A stretch of DNA of 64,000 nt from Aureliella helgolandensis (GTDB lineage: Bacteria; Planctomycetota; Planctomycetia; Pirellulales; Pirellulaceae): contig NZ_CP036298.1 in assembly GCF_007752135.1 (NCBI RefSeq), positions 5,084,001 to 5,148,000 of the forward strand. The letters run 5' to 3'. Below are positions 1-10,000 of the stretch, one piece after another. Made by a program: the position numbers and the translations under genes. The notes below the pieces were generated by a model. The model saw only the letters and a list, made by a program, of their open reading frames with translations, did not search any database and was not told the DNA's origin. Every line of letters starts with the position of its first letter. Position 1 is the stretch's first letter.

Positions 1-1933
1 GACCGGTCAGAGAAACTGCAACCCCGCTGACCTGCCCCTCCGAATCACGGATCCAGGCAGCCCGTTCCACCCGGCTGTTGGGTTTGACGGCATAATGGGC
101 ATCAAGATCGAGACGACCGATGCGTTGATCGCCCCGCAGCACCCAATCTTGCGGAACTGCATTCGGAGTATTGGATTGAGCAGCCAGACTCCAAGAGTTG
201 GCAGCGAAACGCTGGTTGCGATCTGCAGTGGAACGCCACTGGACTCCCTCCGCCTCGATCCACTTCATTTTTTGTCCATCGAATGCAACGTTTTGTCCCT
301 CGAACTGCGTTCGCCAGCGGTAGGGCAACTCCTGTGCAAACACAACTTGAGCAGGACTGGCAATTTCCTCTCGATCCGGGAGCACTTGTAAAGCTTGCTC
401 TCGTTCGATTGCCAGCAACTCAATCTTCCGGCCATTGCCAATGACCAAAGCTTCCGTGTTGGGAGAAAACTCAAGTCCATGGATGGGCGCACTGCGTTGA
501 AACTCCCGAACCAACTCAGGTGTTGCCGCACCGTTCAACCGCCAGACCTGCACAATGCTATCGTCCCCTCGTACGCTCACCGCCGAGGCGGCCAGATAGC
601 GTCCATCGGCCGAGAAAGTTACCGATTCAAAACGGTAGCCGCCGAAGCTGGCAACGGCCTTCAGCGCCAAATTGCCCTGAGCATTCCAAACATACAAAAA
701 TCCAAGTTCATCACCTGCCGCCACGTAACGGTTGGCGTTACATGCCGCTACGCAAGTCACTTGCGTTCCCTGAGAATCCCGAATTGAGGGGAGCAACTGA
801 GACGGCGTGAAAGTGCGTCCCTCGGTCGATAGAAAGTGTTCTGCTGCCAACTGCAACGCGTAGGCGGCAGACTGTTGATTCACGAGCGGCGCGTTGCGTT
901 GCAGGCGGGTGGTGATCGCGCCGCTATCGATATCGATAACATCAATGGTCCACTGGGGTTGGTCTGCTGCGACCACCAGGCTATTGGGGCTGAGGGTATC
1001 GAACGTCCCGTAGAGGAAGTTTTCGGTTGCCGACGGTTTTCGCAACCAGCGATGGCCCCAATCTCCAGCATTGGACTGCTGCCAAACCGCAATCCCATGT
1101 TGTTGATCCATGGCTAATAGGCGACGCGAAGCAGTGTCTGTCAGTAGCCGCATGCGAAGGATGGCAGAATGGTGCCCACTCTGCGCCTCGACGACCGGAG
1201 GCAGCCAAGCCTCGGTGCGGGTATTCACGGCCACGATCTCGCCTTGTTGGCCATCTGCCCCGGCGCCCGCCAAGAACAGTTCCTCCCCGTCGTTCACAAG
1301 GCTGAGAATGGCGCCCAGCTCCGCTCTCTGCACTTGCCAGCGGTACGTAGCGTGATGTCGCCACTGGGAATTTGCACCGTCCTCGGTCAGTTGCCAGTGC
1401 TGTACGAGTTTATCCTCTCCCGCGGTGAAGAGATTTCGCCCCGATTCATCAAATTCGAGTGCACGAATCGGTCCCGTATGTTCCGCTTCAATCAATCTTA
1501 GCCACGGGGTACGGTCACGGCTATTCTCAAGAATCTGTTGTAAAGAGTCCTCCTGCGGAGATGCCTGCTCCTGGGTACTCGGAACATTCTGCGGCTTGGG
1601 CAGCTCCGACTCACTCGGAATGCTCGCCGGAGTCGCGACTAGCTGGGTCCCTGGCAACGTCGACTCACTGGGCAGGGGCGGGGCTGCCGCTTCGACTTGC
1701 GCGCCGCCCCGGTCGGACGGAGAGGAATAGTAGTAGCTGGGCAATGACGATTCTGAGGCGAGCGTTTGAGCCTGGGCTCCTCCGGGCGAAAACAGGGTCA
1801 ACAGTGCTGCAGCGCCGACGCCCCATGCGACCAACCCTGCCATGCTGGGGACTTGAAACCAGGCCACCGGAAAACGGAACGCGAGAGCACCAGTGCGTCG
1901 GTAAACGGTCTGACTGTAAGCCAGTTGTGTCAT
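1..1933 (-). CDS. Membrane-anchored WD40/beta-propeller-like protein, partial (3' end outside window)
   Basis: An uninterrupted minus-strand frame of 644 codons runs off the window edge, so the C-terminus is missing. The ATG is preceded by GAGG at a good distance. Residues about 30-50 (AGLVAWGVGAAALLTLF) form one hydrophobic segment ending in AQAQ, so this is a signal peptide or an N-terminal anchor. A Pro/Ser-rich linker follows. From about residue 130 there are WD40-like blades, for example HTGPIRALEFDESGRNLFTAGEDK and later stretches with DSIVQVW and LEFSPNTEALVIGNG. Such domains are protein-binding platforms. It is divergent from the exported vWA protein and lies close to a kinase that carries a similar C-terminal propeller, so a scaffold or sensor role in the same envelope signalling block is an inference. 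The start and frame are well supported; the function is not. Confidence 0.75.
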   Translation of the reverse strand, partial: MTQLAYSQTVYRRTGALAFRFPVAWFQVPSMAGLVAWGVGAAALLTLFSPGGAQAQTLASESSLPSYYYSSPSDRGGAQVEAAAPPLPSESTLPGTQLVATPASIPSESELPKPQNVPSTQEQASPQEDSLQQILENSRDRTPWLRLIEAEHTGPIRALEFDESGRNLFTAGEDKLVQHWQLTEDGANSQWRHHATYRWQVQRAELGAILSLVNDGEELFLAGAGADGQQGEIVAVNTRTEAWLPPVVEAQSGHHSAILRMRLLTDTASRRLLAMDQQHGIAVWQQSNAGDWGHRWLRKPSATENFLYGTFDTLSPNSLVVAADQPQWTIDVIDIDSGAITTRLQRNAPLVNQQSAAYALQLAAEHFLSTEGRTFTPSQLLPSIRDSQGTQVTCVAACNANRYVAAGDELGFLYVWNAQGNLALKAVASFGGYRFESVTFSADGRYLAASAVSVRGDDSIVQVWRLNGAATPELVREFQRSAPIHGLEFSPNTEALVIGNGRKIELLAIEREQALQVLPDREEIASPAQVVFAQELPYRWRTQFEGQNVAFDGQKMKWIEAEGVQWRSTADRNQRFAANSWSLAAQSNTPNAVPQDWVLRGDQRIGRLDLDAHYAVKPNSRVERAAWIRDSEGQVSGVAVSLTG

Positions 1934-2244
1934 CGGAGCCTCAAATCGTATCGTGAACGAATTCTCAAATAGTGGACGTAAGTTCCTAGGCTCATCATAA
2001 GGATTTTCCCAGGCATCCTGCTTAAGTTGTCGATCGAAACTTAAGAATGTTGCGTGACCATCTGCGAATCGGGCTAAATAAAAGATAGAACAACGTTGGA
2101 TTTTGGCAAGAAATCGAGCAACCTAGGCAGCCTTTAGACGACAACTGGAGTGTAAGTGATGGCAATCGCACCTCTGCGAGAGATCGCGCCGTGCAATATT
2201 CTGCCTTATATCCACTCAGCCCCGCACAAGCCAGGACTACTGCA
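1934..2244. other. Divergent intergenic region, about 310 bp
   Basis: This lies between the minus-strand WD40-like gene and the plus-strand vWA gene, so it must hold both promoters. I see an AT-richer stretch near 2075-2110 but no pair of -35/-10 boxes good enough to annotate. Confidence 0.4.
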
Positions 2245-4323
2245 ATGCGAATCGAGAACACAGGATTCCATGGTTTCCGGTTCATCATCCCCCAGGCAAT
2301 TCTATGCTTGGGACTGTTTGGGACGGCATCCAACCTAACCCTTGGGCAGGAGCCTCCCTCGGCGGTTGGCAACGCATTGCAGGGTCTATTCAACCCTGGA
2401 TCGGCCCCGGACGCCAATACGATGGGGCTGCTGCAACGCAGCAACTTCATCGACAAAGTCGCGTCGGCTACGGGCCGAATTGAGATTGCTCTCGTGGTCG
2501 ATGCTACGGAGAGCATGGAGAAGGAACTGCAGGGAATCCGCTCGATGTTGCTGTCTATGCTCAACGACGTCCGACGGATCGCCGGGGAGGAAGTCTATGT
2601 ACAAGTGGTGGTCTATCGAGACACGGATGCCGCGAGTGGTGTCGTGAGCTGGCCTCTAGGCACTCAAAGCTTTACGAACGCCCCTGAAATCATCGAAAAG
2701 GGACTCGCAAAACTCAAGCCCGAAAGTGGCGCCCCATACTTCCATGAAGCCGTCGACCAAGGATTGTATGCAGCCCTCAGCGAACTCAAGTGGAATCCCA
2801 ATGACCGAACCGCTCGATGGGTATTCCTTATCGGAGATGCTCCCCCGTTCGACAACGGATTTAGCGAGCCAGAATCGAAGGCCGAACGAAAGCATTCCAC
2901 GGAGCAGCTCGTCCAATTGGCGCAACAACAGGGAATCGAAATCAACGCGATCCTGTGCCCCACACGCGAAAAGGATGCGGCCATCTACGAACAGGTCGTC
3001 GGTTTAACGCGCTACTTTTTTGGAGAGCTGACAAGCCAGACCGGTGGATGGATGTTGGACCTCTCTGATCCACAGTTGGTCAGTAGCGTCGAACAGGCAG
3101 CGCGCAATGCGGTTTCGGAGTTCATCAAGATCGATGCCATCACCCGCGCAGAAATTGAAGAAGTGCGTTCTGCCGCCGGAGCGCAGAAAGCGAAAATTGC
3201 GCCGCAGACTCGCGTCCGTGTCGCAGTCATGCCACACCTGAAATTGGAGGAGATGAATTTCTCGCGTCGCGACCCCGCTGTCCGCTTTGCCGACGAGATG
3301 CGTTCTCAATTGGAGACCATCGGACTGGATGTCGATGTCGTCAGCAATCACGTCCTCGAACGAACCTTCTATAAAATCAATACGAAAGGCATGCCTCGAG
3401 AAGCTGCACTGCAACTCATTGGGCAAGGCGTGGATGCTGATTATGTATTCTGGGGTGCCCTGATTGATGGCTCTCCTGATCGTGTTGAATCGGGCGTATT
3501 GGACACAAAAACGGGCAGGTTCGTGGTTTCCATTCCAGGAGGCGTGGAAACAGAATTCCCCGCCCGCGCAAGTCTCTGCTCCACCGTGCTTGACGCCCTG
3601 GCGCAAGCTTCGAAGCAGGGAGGCAATCCAATTCAGTTAGCGCGAGTCCAACGCAAGTTCCAAACTCGACTGGTCGCCAGCACGGAAGAACTCGAGCGTT
3701 TGACCATCGCTGCTCGCGGAAGCATCGCGGATGCTATGCAATTGCAAATGGGAGAAGGAAACAGCCAACAACTGTTCCAAGATGCCCAGCGGGATTTGGA
3801 GGCAGCCTTGAAACTGGATCCCACCGATCCAATCGTGAACCTTCTGCTATCGAATGTTTACTTCAGCCAATACCAAATCCTGCAAGCTGCCCAATCTCCT
3901 GATGCGGCCAGCAAACGCCGCTTAGCGAGTCAATTTATTGGAGAAGCCAAGCGGAACTCCAACCGACTCTTAGATGCGGATCGCATCGAGATCGACGCCG
4001 ACTTCAGTTTCATTCGTGGGAATTTCGGTGAGGCTGCCAAGCTCTATGAACAACTGGCTGAACAGGGAGACACACTGTCCCACGTCGAACGCGCGCGTTG
4101 GATGCTGACCGGCATCTACTCTGGCGATTGGGGGATCGACGAGAGTGCACCCGAGCTGGTAGATGCCAACAAGGCGAGGACACAAGTTGTGCAACTCCTC
4201 GCGTTCTTTGCGGAGAGCCCACACACGCGTTTGCTAGAAAAACACCTACTGTGGGATGAACAAAGTGGAAGCACGCTGAGCGCCAGCCTCCCTCGAACTC
4301 ACGTCGCATTGCCCCTCGAGTAG
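2245..4323 (+). CDS. Exported von Willebrand factor A domain protein with C-terminal TPR-like region
   Basis: About 692 residues from the ATG I prefer; a longer frame opens 54 bases upstream, but this ATG has AGGA about 9 bases before it and is followed directly by a signal peptide (hydrophobic residues 11-30). The vWA domain spans about residues 78-270; its metal-binding MIDAS motif reads D86-A-T88-E-S90, intact in the DxT/SxS form. A middle section (RVRVAVMPHL onward) resembles a small alpha/beta fold. The C-terminal third is helical with TPR-like stretches (DAQRDLEAALKLDP, GNFGEAAKLYEQLAEQ). In T6SS regulation by PpkA, kinase and vWA domain are one protein; here the kinase is the convergent neighbour, so this may be the split extracytoplasmic partner (inference). 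vWA domains bind protein ligands through a divalent metal ion. Confidence 0.8.
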   Translation: MRIENTGFHGFRFIIPQAILCLGLFGTASNLTLGQEPPSAVGNALQGLFNPGSAPDANTMGLLQRSNFIDKVASATGRIEIALVVDATESMEKELQGIRSMLLSMLNDVRRIAGEEVYVQVVVYRDTDAASGVVSWPLGTQSFTNAPEIIEKGLAKLKPESGAPYFHEAVDQGLYAALSELKWNPNDRTARWVFLIGDAPPFDNGFSEPESKAERKHSTEQLVQLAQQQGIEINAILCPTREKDAAIYEQVVGLTRYFFGELTSQTGGWMLDLSDPQLVSSVEQAARNAVSEFIKIDAITRAEIEEVRSAAGAQKAKIAPQTRVRVAVMPHLKLEEMNFSRRDPAVRFADEMRSQLETIGLDVDVVSNHVLERTFYKINTKGMPREAALQLIGQGVDADYVFWGALIDGSPDRVESGVLDTKTGRFVVSIPGGVETEFPARASLCSTVLDALAQASKQGGNPIQLARVQRKFQTRLVASTEELERLTIAARGSIADAMQLQMGEGNSQQLFQDAQRDLEAALKLDPTDPIVNLLLSNVYFSQYQILQAAQSPDAASKRRLASQFIGEAKRNSNRLLDADRIEIDADFSFIRGNFGEAAKLYEQLAEQGDTLSHVERARWMLTGIYSGDWGIDESAPELVDANKARTQVVQLLAFFAESPHTRLLEKHLLWDEQSGSTLSASLPRTHVALPLE

Positions 4324-4358
4324 GAACATCATGCTTTGAGACGCTTGCAAACGGCTGG

Positions 4359-6809
4359 TTAACCAGCCTGTGGGCGTAAATCTGCCGGCTGGGGAAACGG
4401 TCTTTTAGTTGTCTCACAGGCTTCGTATACCATCTGACACTCGTAGAAATCCCAGATCATGATGGTCGCGTCATCGAAGCAAGCAATCAACAGACCATCG
4501 ACTATTTTCAACTGCAAAACTTCGGCAGCGTAATCGGCCGTCACTAAGAAAAAGTCGTGTTGAGGGTTGCTCAGCTTGGTCAGTAACACCTCGCCGTAGT
4601 CTGTACCACGCACCAACCACTCCCCGTGGTCATCAAACGCCAGGGCAGAGGTCGAAGGGGCCTGGGTCTCCTGGCCGATGACATTGAGGTAAGCGAGTTT
4701 TCCATCGTCGAGGAATTCCCACAGCTCGGTAGCAGGACTGCCACTCCCCGCATCTTGCCCCGTAGCAATGAGACCACGCGAGTGCTCTGGGTTCACCCAA
4801 GTGGCTAAAGAGCGAATGGTGCGTCCACTGCGTTGGAAGACTCCCTGCTGGTCCGTAAAACTAGGGGTGATCAGTGACTCGGAATTGACGGGCAGTTTTA
4901 GGCGGATCAGCGCGAGGCTCGAAGAATCGGACGAAGCTTCACCACACAGGATGGCAAAACTATCCTCGCCGAGCCGCAAACAATCAATGCAGTACGCTTC
5001 AATGTTGGTCGCAATGCGTTTCGCGTCATGGGCATTGGCTAGCGACACGATGTTGACCGTTCCAGTGCGCTCAAATTCCTCCACGATCGCGCCCCATTCC
5101 CCCGCAGCCTCCATGCCGATCAACGGAAACATGATTCCGCTGTCAATCACACCAGGTTGCGCGGTAGTCACGTCTGTAGCACTGATTTGCAACAATTCGC
5201 TTTTGCCGCTGCCATCACCATCGCTGACCGCGAGAGCCAATCGGCTTTGCGGACTGCTGGCAACTCGCAAGATTCCCTGTCCAATCGCTTCCAATCGTTG
5301 CGATTCAAGTTCGAAACGCCACAGTTGGGATTCGCAATCTCGAACTAACACTTGGTCTTCGGCGAGCCAATGAACGGAAGCAATCGGAGATTCCAACTGG
5401 AGTTCAAAAGCTGCGTCTGCAGCGTTGCTTCCCGGTTCAACCAGGGAGCGTCCGTTGTCGCCAACGACCAAGATTCGTGAAGTCAGGGGATGAACGGCCA
5501 CCAGTTGGCTGATCCGGGACAAATCGTCGATCGGGTAGACGTTGCGGCTGTCGTTGTCGAGGACGCCCAACCGTCTCGGCTGGGGAACCTCTGCTACAAA
5601 ATCGGCAGACAGGGCTGCAAGATAGAGTTCTGTCGCTTGAGGTAGTTGTTGCTGAGTCATCTCCCCGCGATGAATAAAGTCAATAGCCTCGGCGTAGAAG
5701 TCTTTGCCCGTCTTGGGCTGAGCAACCGTGTTGGTGTTGGTATTGTCAGGCCCCTTGATGGGTGTTGGTGCGGGATCGTCTGGCCACCAAAGCAGTCCAC
5801 CACCGGCAATCAGCAGCAACGCAGCAACGCCCCCCACCAGCCACCACGTCGCGCGCGTGTCGCGGCTAGGATTTTCAAGCACCGCATTTCGCAATGCCTC
5901 CACAAGCTCCACATTCGACCCAAACCGCTTAGCCGGGTTGACTGAACAGGCTTGGCGAAGGACCTTTTGTTCGCCGGGCGTTAGCCCCTCTAGATTCAGG
6001 TGCCCCTTTTTCCGATCCTCGATGACTTGAGCCATCGATTCATCAGCGAACGGCAACTCCCCAGTTCGCAATTCCGCATAGCTCACGGCAAGCGAGAATT
6101 GATCGGAATGCGGGCTAACTTGGCCAGCCAAGCACTCTGGCGGCATGTACGCGAGACTTCCGCCGAGCGTGGTGCCTTTCGTATCTGCTCCTCGGGCCAT
6201 CGTCCTTGCGACCCCAAAGTCACACAGAACCACGCTGCCTCCCAACAATACCAGATTCTCGGGCTTCACATCGCCGTGTTGCACCGAGATCAGTTGCCCC
6301 TCATGTTCATGCCGTTCGGAGTTGAGGAAATCGAGCGCACGCGCAGCGTCCATCATGTAGATCAGCAACTCTTCGACAGGAATATCCTGCCCCTGCTCCT
6401 GGCGCTGCCGCAGAAGTTCGAGGAGATTGCCTTCCGCCAGAGGCATGGCGATGATCAGCGTTTTGGGCTTATCCTCCTCCGCCATTCTAGAAACGGAGAG
6501 GAGCGTTTGTCGGTGCGTGTCTTCCAATAGTGGTTGAGCGACATCCAATTGGTCATCGGGAATGACTTGCTGATTTTCATCCAGCAGCCACATCGCGTTC
6601 ATGGGCATCAGATTGGCATGCCGAATCTGCTTAAGCCCCTGGATGGCGCGGTACTCCTTGCGTCCATGCCTCTCGCGCAGATTCAGAAACTTGAGCGCAG
6701 ATTTAGTTCCACCTGGCGAGGTAGATTGCCAAACCTCGCCAAAATTCCCCTTACCCAACAGTCTTTCCAGTTTATAGCCTGGAACTGGCGTCTGGCCCGC
6801 TTGCCACAT
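4359..6809 (-). CDS. Transmembrane serine/threonine protein kinase with extracytoplasmic beta-propeller-like domain
   Basis: 816 residues from the ATG; a TTG 24 bases upstream is also possible. The Hanks-type kinase domain covers residues 12-310: glycine-rich loop GKGNFGEV (19-26), ATP-binding Lys40 in ALKFLN, catalytic loop HGDVKPEN with Asp180, DFG with Asp196, and the P+1 segment GGSLAYMPPE. All catalytic residues are present; the loop is HGD, not HRD, so it is a non-RD kinase. One transmembrane helix follows (about 322-342), then a 470-residue region rich in WD-like beta strands that would face outside the cytoplasm. STPKs phosphorylate Thr residues that FHA domains read, and in several T6SSs a PpkA kinase and an Fha protein control assembly. 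An FHA protein and a T6SS follow in this window, so this kinase is a candidate PpkA counterpart, though the STPK is far from unique in planctomycetes. Confidence 0.9.
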   Translation of the reverse strand: MWQAGQTPVPGYKLERLLGKGNFGEVWQSTSPGGTKSALKFLNLRERHGRKEYRAIQGLKQIRHANLMPMNAMWLLDENQQVIPDDQLDVAQPLLEDTHRQTLLSVSRMAEEDKPKTLIIAMPLAEGNLLELLRQRQEQGQDIPVEELLIYMMDAARALDFLNSERHEHEGQLISVQHGDVKPENLVLLGGSVVLCDFGVARTMARGADTKGTTLGGSLAYMPPECLAGQVSPHSDQFSLAVSYAELRTGELPFADESMAQVIEDRKKGHLNLEGLTPGEQKVLRQACSVNPAKRFGSNVELVEALRNAVLENPSRDTRATWWLVGGVAALLLIAGGGLLWWPDDPAPTPIKGPDNTNTNTVAQPKTGKDFYAEAIDFIHRGEMTQQQLPQATELYLAALSADFVAEVPQPRRLGVLDNDSRNVYPIDDLSRISQLVAVHPLTSRILVVGDNGRSLVEPGSNAADAAFELQLESPIASVHWLAEDQVLVRDCESQLWRFELESQRLEAIGQGILRVASSPQSRLALAVSDGDGSGKSELLQISATDVTTAQPGVIDSGIMFPLIGMEAAGEWGAIVEEFERTGTVNIVSLANAHDAKRIATNIEAYCIDCLRLGEDSFAILCGEASSDSSSLALIRLKLPVNSESLITPSFTDQQGVFQRSGRTIRSLATWVNPEHSRGLIATGQDAGSGSPATELWEFLDDGKLAYLNVIGQETQAPSTSALAFDDHGEWLVRGTDYGEVLLTKLSNPQHDFFLVTADYAAEVLQLKIVDGLLIACFDDATIMIWDFYECQMVYEACETTKRPFPQPADLRPQAG

Positions 6810-7046
6810 AGCAGTTAGTCTTGCAAAACGCAAATCCGCTGAAGTTCAGACCGCTGATACCTCAGCAAAAAGTTGCTCGTTCCCGCCATTATATGGCATT
6901 CGGCTGAAACGAGAAACGTCAGCCTACCGGCTGGCATCAGCAGCGCTCAAATGGCCCCCACCAAGCGCAGAGCGGAAACAACGCCGCCTTGCCCCATCAA
7001 ACGGCGCCAACAATTCGCAAGTTGGGTACTCCGCTGCGCAGATCGC

Positions 7047-10000
7047 TCAAAATAGATCTTCGTCGAGTAGTTCAACCAACAGTCGATCGAGCAGAGCGTT
7101 CGAGATCGTCCGCTGGCCAGCCTCGAGCCGAGGCTCCATAAACTTCAAATCGGTAGCAGCCGAGTCTTCAACCCCCAACACGTGTCCAAATTCGTGAGCC
7201 AGTGTGGACAAGAGATCGACGCGCGAAGACTGATTCGCCGGAATACTACTATCGAATGCCAATGAATCTGCAGGCTTCGGATCGATGAACCAGCCCCATC
7301 CTGCCGCGTTGCTATCCACATAGACCGTCCGTCCTACCGTCTCCGCCAAGGTACCTCCAGGTAAATCGCCAATAACAAAGTCCACGCTTTGCAGGCGTTC
7401 CACCGCGTCCGCAGCAAGCCCCGCAGATCTCAACGCCTCAATCAACCCAGTCGCGATGGGCTGTAAATCTTGAACCTCAATTTGGTGCCGACGCAATAGC
7501 GACGCTTCCTCCGCATGTGCTCCATTGAGATGGTTGATGACGTTCAGCGCATCGACGGGTGACAGCACGCCATCGCCAGAGGTATCCACTTGATACGCCG
7601 CAGACAGTCCAACTGCCGAAGCGCCACTGCTGGCGCCACGATTGAGCTCATTGATAACCAGCAATGCATCCACGGGAGAAATGCTGCCGTCGCCGTTGAC
7701 ATCGAATGGATCGCGATAGTTATGCTGCGTGAGTTGGCGTGGTGCCTCAGCCAGAGTCAGGCGACGCCCGGACTGCGTAGCTTGGCCAATTTCGACGTTC
7801 GCGAATGGGGTGACTGCCACATGTTGCTCAAATCCTAGTTCTGTGAAAGCTGCAATGAGATAGCTTCGGTCGGCGGAAACAACCTGTGCAGTAGCTTCAA
7901 CGGTGGCATCTTGTTGCCCCACAGCATTGAAATCAACGAAATGCGACTCTCCCAACAAGATGCTGGCATCGCCGGAGGGACGGGCAGCTCGCCAAGCCAC
8001 GTAGTCGTCCACTAGATTCAAATAGGCCGTGACTCCACTCGTAAACTGCGCAACGGCCACATCTCCGAAATCGTTTCCGTCTAGATTTCCAATTGCCAGT
8101 TTGCCGAACGCTGAGTTCAGACCATTGGGCGCGGTTGAAGTGAATTGCAAATTGTGCGCAATGTCCGGAGTGGCAGCCAATGCAAACCGATTATTGCCCA
8201 GGTTGAAGATCGGCTGTACGACATTGGTGCTGGCAAAGGAGGCAGCGATGTCCGGCGTGCCATCGGCATTCAAGTCTCCGATTGCCAGCCACTGAGGCTT
8301 GTCGATGGTATCAATGCGGTGCGGAGCATCACCGAGCTGCCCTACCTGGGGATCGTAGCTATAGACCGCAATCTGGTTCGCCGCATAGTCAGCCACAACC
8401 AATTCCGCAGTACCAGCAGCATCGAGATCCAAGTTGTGTGCAAGGAGATGCGTAGGACGCTGCACGTCCGTCAGGTACTGCACCCGCGTGGCATCAAAGC
8501 TTCCGCTGGAGTCCCCAAAGTAGATTTCAATGCGTTGGCTTCCCGGAGCCCCCACGGCGATATCCAGCCACTGATCACCGTTAAAGTCGCCAACGGCGGT
8601 CGATATGACTCCGGCGTCCAGATCTGCGGTGCTCAGGTCAAGCGTCTGAGATTTTGCGAACACTCCAGGAGACGTCTGCAATACGATCGAGACATCTTCG
8701 GCATGCGAGACTTGGTCATTGGATTCTACGTCGTAGGGAATCGCATTGGTGACGACCAAGTCCATCAGATTGTCACCGTTCAGATCGCCATACGAAATGT
8801 GACTTGGGCCGTTGCCAGCCAAGGAGTCGTGAACCGAGCGGGATTGACTTCCACTGGGCAGCGGCACAGACGCGGCGGTTCCCGCGGCTGTCACACGTTC
8901 AAACTGCCCCGACTGATTTCGAAAAATCACAACGTCGCCATAGGCCGCGTCCGTCTGTCCATTGAGAGCCGCTTGCGGGCGCCCAACCATCGCGACCACG
9001 ATGTCTAAATCTTGGTCGTTGTCGATGTCGACCGCGACCACATGCTGAGGCCTAGCCGACGCTCCCAATTCCAGCACCACACGTTCGCGTTGCGCTGCGT
9101 CCCTTGAGAGCAAGATCTCGATATTACTCGTTTTGTCTACAATATCCGCATAGTCGTTCACAATCAGGAGATCATCGACCGCATCGGCATTGAGATCCGC
9201 GAGTGTCACTCCACTGACCTTGGAGACCGAGGAACCGCTCCCCGATTCGAATCCCAAGTAATTCGAGAATCGGGCTTGCGGACCGGTGGGTTCGAACCCC
9301 GGTTGCAACAAATAGGCAACTTCATACTCACCAGGCCAAACACGCAACGCGTAGTTGCCGGAGGCATCAGTCACCGCCACCCGCGTGTCTGGCAGATTGT
9401 CTTGGTAGTAGGTGCGCGTGGTGCGTTGCAGCACTACGGTCCAACCGGCCAACCCCAGCTCATTGGTATCACGCGTTCCATCGGCATTGAGATCGTCCAG
9501 GATATTGCCACTCAGTTCCACCAATTCTCGGCTGCCGGCAGCCAGTTGAACTTGAACCACTTCTTGAACGAGTCCAACCTCAAATTCTTCTAACGGGAAA
9601 AGCTCGCTATCGCGCTGTACCCCCGGCGCGAGATAAAGCACTCCCGGAGAAACAGCGAACGGAGTTTCACTCGAAGTGAGCCCGCGATCCGGTGCAAGCC
9701 ATTGATCCAACGCATAGTTCCCGGACGAAAGATCCTCGAACAGGAAATAGCCAAGATTGGCATCAGCGTTCGCGGAGCTTTCGGTAGATTCCAGCAATTG
9801 GGAATCATTGGCGTCGTAAAGATCGATGCGTTGGGCTCCTCGGTTCAATTCCCCGGGATCGCGTTGGCTTGCGACCACCGAATCAAACTGATCCCCGTCA
9901 GCATTTAGATCGTCGAATGTGACTCCCATGAGGGCGCCCCACCGCATGACTCCGAACGCAATCTGAGGAAGTTCCACGAGAGACCGCCTTGAATCGTCCC

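Noticed and set aside
8145-9008. Plus-strand open frame of 287 codons inside the giant surface protein gene
   Set aside because: It is antisense to repeated FG-GAP modules with clear protein signatures; the product has no recognisable feature. The same applies to the long antisense frames at 42850-43743 (tssF), 49661-50464 (oxidoreductase) and 58677-59399.
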